64,000 nt of DNA, taken from NCBI GenBank assembly GCA_045597945.1, contig JAZLLD010000035.1, positions 5,139 through 69,138 on the forward strand. The letters are read 5' to 3'. This stretch comes from Colimorpha sp045597945. GTDB taxonomy: Bacteria; Bacteroidota; Bacteroidia; Bacteroidales; P3. Of the stretch, positions 62,597 through 64,000 are shown one piece after another. The notes beneath the pieces were generated by a model. The model was not told where the DNA came from, made no database searches, and was given only the letters and a program-made list of their open reading frames with translations. Each line of letters begins with the position of its first letter. The stretch's first letter is position 1. The translations under genes and the position numbers were made by a program.

Positions 62597-62827
62597 ACTA
62601 AAGATGCAACTTAGATGAGATTTTTGTTAATGCATCCATTCCATATTATAGCAAACAGGTGATATCACCTACTAATTCTTCAGCAACATATAAGCTTGAA
62701 TTTCTGTACACCTTGCACTATTTTGACTTTTTAAACAACCAATCACTGGTGATAAGAGGCCAAAGTCATTCACGCCATATAAACTCTTGCAAGCAGCGCA
62801 AAGAACAAGCCATCCTGCAATAGCATC

Positions 62828-63769
62828 TTACATTGAACCTGGAATTGGAGATTGCAGTGTCACTTCATTATGGGTCTCTAGATAAAGAAGTTGCTGTTCT
62901 AGCATGCGCAACCGAGGAAGATCGCAACCATGAGACTCTGCCATTGTAATGGGCTGAGTATACATAAAGAAAATTTCCAAAGGCAGATGATGGTCGAAAT
63001 CGTATTTCATAGAGGTGGCAAAGACTGTCCGACTTGTGGATTCAATCAGTTGGTCTACATAATCGTCGTGTATGTTGGTAACGCCACAGGCACGAGCCGC
63101 ACGCACGCCTTCCAACATAAGGTCACGCACCAACTTGCAAGACGAAGGATTGGAAATCAACTCGTCGCAGCGCGCATTGAGCAACACAGTAAGACCATTA
63201 GTAGCCATATTCAATATATTCTTTCTCCAACGTGCATCACAATAATCAGAGACCTGAGCAGGCACCATGGATTTGTTGAAATCATCAGCAACACGATGCA
63301 GTATAGCAGTATCGACACAACTATAATTGCATAAACTGATATGGCCGAATCCACGATGTATTATTTGACCTGCTCCCGACTTTGCACAATTGATAAACGC
63401 AACACCAGCAGCCAACTGCACATGAGGGAACATCTGTTGAACACTAGCCTCAACACCGATACCATTTTGCACAAGTATCACAACCGAATTAGGCAAGAGC
63501 AACGGAGCAAGCAACTGGGGCAGCAACAAATTGGACGTAGTCTTGAGACAGACCATCACGACATCACACTTAGGCATGTGCCGCACATCGTTGTAGACAT
63601 TCAGATTTGACAACCGAAAAGACCCCATATAAGACTCTACCGCAAGACCATTAAGAAGCACATGTTCATAATCACCTCGCAACAAAAAATGCACATCTAG
63701 GCCGTGCTGAGCCAACCGTGCGCCATAGTAGCCTCCTACGGCGCCCATACCAACAATAGCGTATCTCAT
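62828..63769 (-). CDS. panE: Ketopantoate reductase family protein
   Basis: A 313-residue ApbA/PanE-like protein, which reduces 2-dehydropantoate to pantoate with NADPH in pantothenate synthesis. The NADPH motif GMGAVGGYYG is at 7-16, and the substrate-binding region has NGIGVE near residue 101-106 and a catalytic Lys in CDARWRKNILNMATNG (about 185). The C-terminal domain is all-helical. It is 33 kb from panC, so the pan genes are not clustered. Other members of the superfamily act on different 2-keto acids, which keeps the name tentative. Confidence 0.82.
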   Translation of the reverse strand: MRYAIVGMGAVGGYYGARLAQHGLDVHFLLRGDYEHVLLNGLAVESYMGSFRLSNLNVYNDVRHMPKCDVVMVCLKTTSNLLLPQLLAPLLLPNSVVILVQNGIGVEASVQQMFPHVQLAAGVAFINCAKSGAGQIIHRGFGHISLCNYSCVDTAILHRVADDFNKSMVPAQVSDYCDARWRKNILNMATNGLTVLLNARCDELISNPSSCKLVRDLMLEGVRAARACGVTNIHDDYVDQLIESTSRTVFATSMKYDFDHHLPLEIFFMYTQPITMAESHGCDLPRLRMLEQQLLYLETHNEVTLQSPIPGSM

Positions 63770-63840
63770 AATTCGAAGTCAAGCCTCTGCGTACCTCGGA
63801 GGGCGCCCTGGCGGCCCCATCCCGTCACTCCGGGCTGGGC

Positions 63841-63872
63841 AAAAAAAAGAGGGAGGCCATACGGACTCCCTC
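63841..63872 (-). terminator. Terminator of the rRNA operon
   Basis: On the minus strand GAGGGAG (63872 to 63866) pairs with CTCCCTC (63855 to 63849) followed by eight Ts, placed directly after the 5S rRNA. Confidence 0.85.
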
Positions 63873-63882
63873 GGTATAGAAG

Positions 63883-63994
<112 letters not shown>

Positions 63995-64000
63995 TTAGCG

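Overview
The window looks like chromosomal DNA of a Bacteroidota (order Bacteroidales) bacterium. The evidence is a 2,377-residue SprA/Sov-type surface translocon protein beside ruvA, a CHU_C (gliding-motility C-terminal) domain protein, an OmpA/beta-propeller envelope protein, many promoters of the Bacteroidota type (TAnnTTTG at -7) and few Shine-Dalgarno sequences. The genus cannot be fixed from the sequence alone.

Layout. 1-26,170 is almost entirely on the minus strand: rpmA (cut by the left edge) and rplU; a three-gene cassette of unknown product (HMGL-like aldolase, Rossmann-type protein, ATP-grasp ligase); an M23 peptidase; recN; sufS; a 55-residue membrane protein; a DedA protein; a TPR protein; sprA; ruvA; a parallel-beta-helix lipoprotein; a decayed defence-like patch (AlbA_2 C-terminal fragment, DUF262/DUF1524 nuclease, short remnant); a DUF6266-like protein; and a secreted M64 peptidase. 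26,433-29,230 is a plus-strand operon: YrdC/Sua5-like protein, DUF5714 protein, small holin-like membrane protein, panC. 29,361-38,504 is minus strand: DUF2809 protein, aroQ, gdhA, alpha/beta hydrolase, OmpA/propeller protein, secreted protein, glycosyltransferase, YitT protein. 38,717-47,596 is plus strand: ECF sigma factor with a probable partner membrane protein carrying a CHU_C domain, a UvrA-like ATPase, and two uncharacterised proteins on either side of a DUF4143 ATPase.

The most unusual part is 48,600-56,765. A long non-coding stretch carries two paralogous, apparently structured RNA units. They have the same spacing of conserved blocks, and a hairpin is kept although its sequence has changed. 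Each has its own promoter. They precede a tightly packed, visibly AT-richer operon of seven genes: two small proteins, a dynamin-like GTPase with a degenerate G4 motif, a membrane-anchored coiled-coil protein, a membrane-anchored coiled-coil dynamin-like GTPase, a third dynamin-like GTPase, and a protein ending in an acyl carrier domain with an intact GADSLD phosphopantetheine site. I read this as a candidate undescribed membrane-remodelling system, possibly defensive, in which three GTPases work with an acyl carrier protein. The function is inference.

56,872-64,000 returns to core genes: a small conserved protein, tRNA-Gly(CCC), pnp and rpsO (minus), purM and a HIT protein (plus), a ketopantoate reductase (minus), and the 3' end of an rRNA operon (5S rRNA with its terminator, minus strand) running off the right edge.
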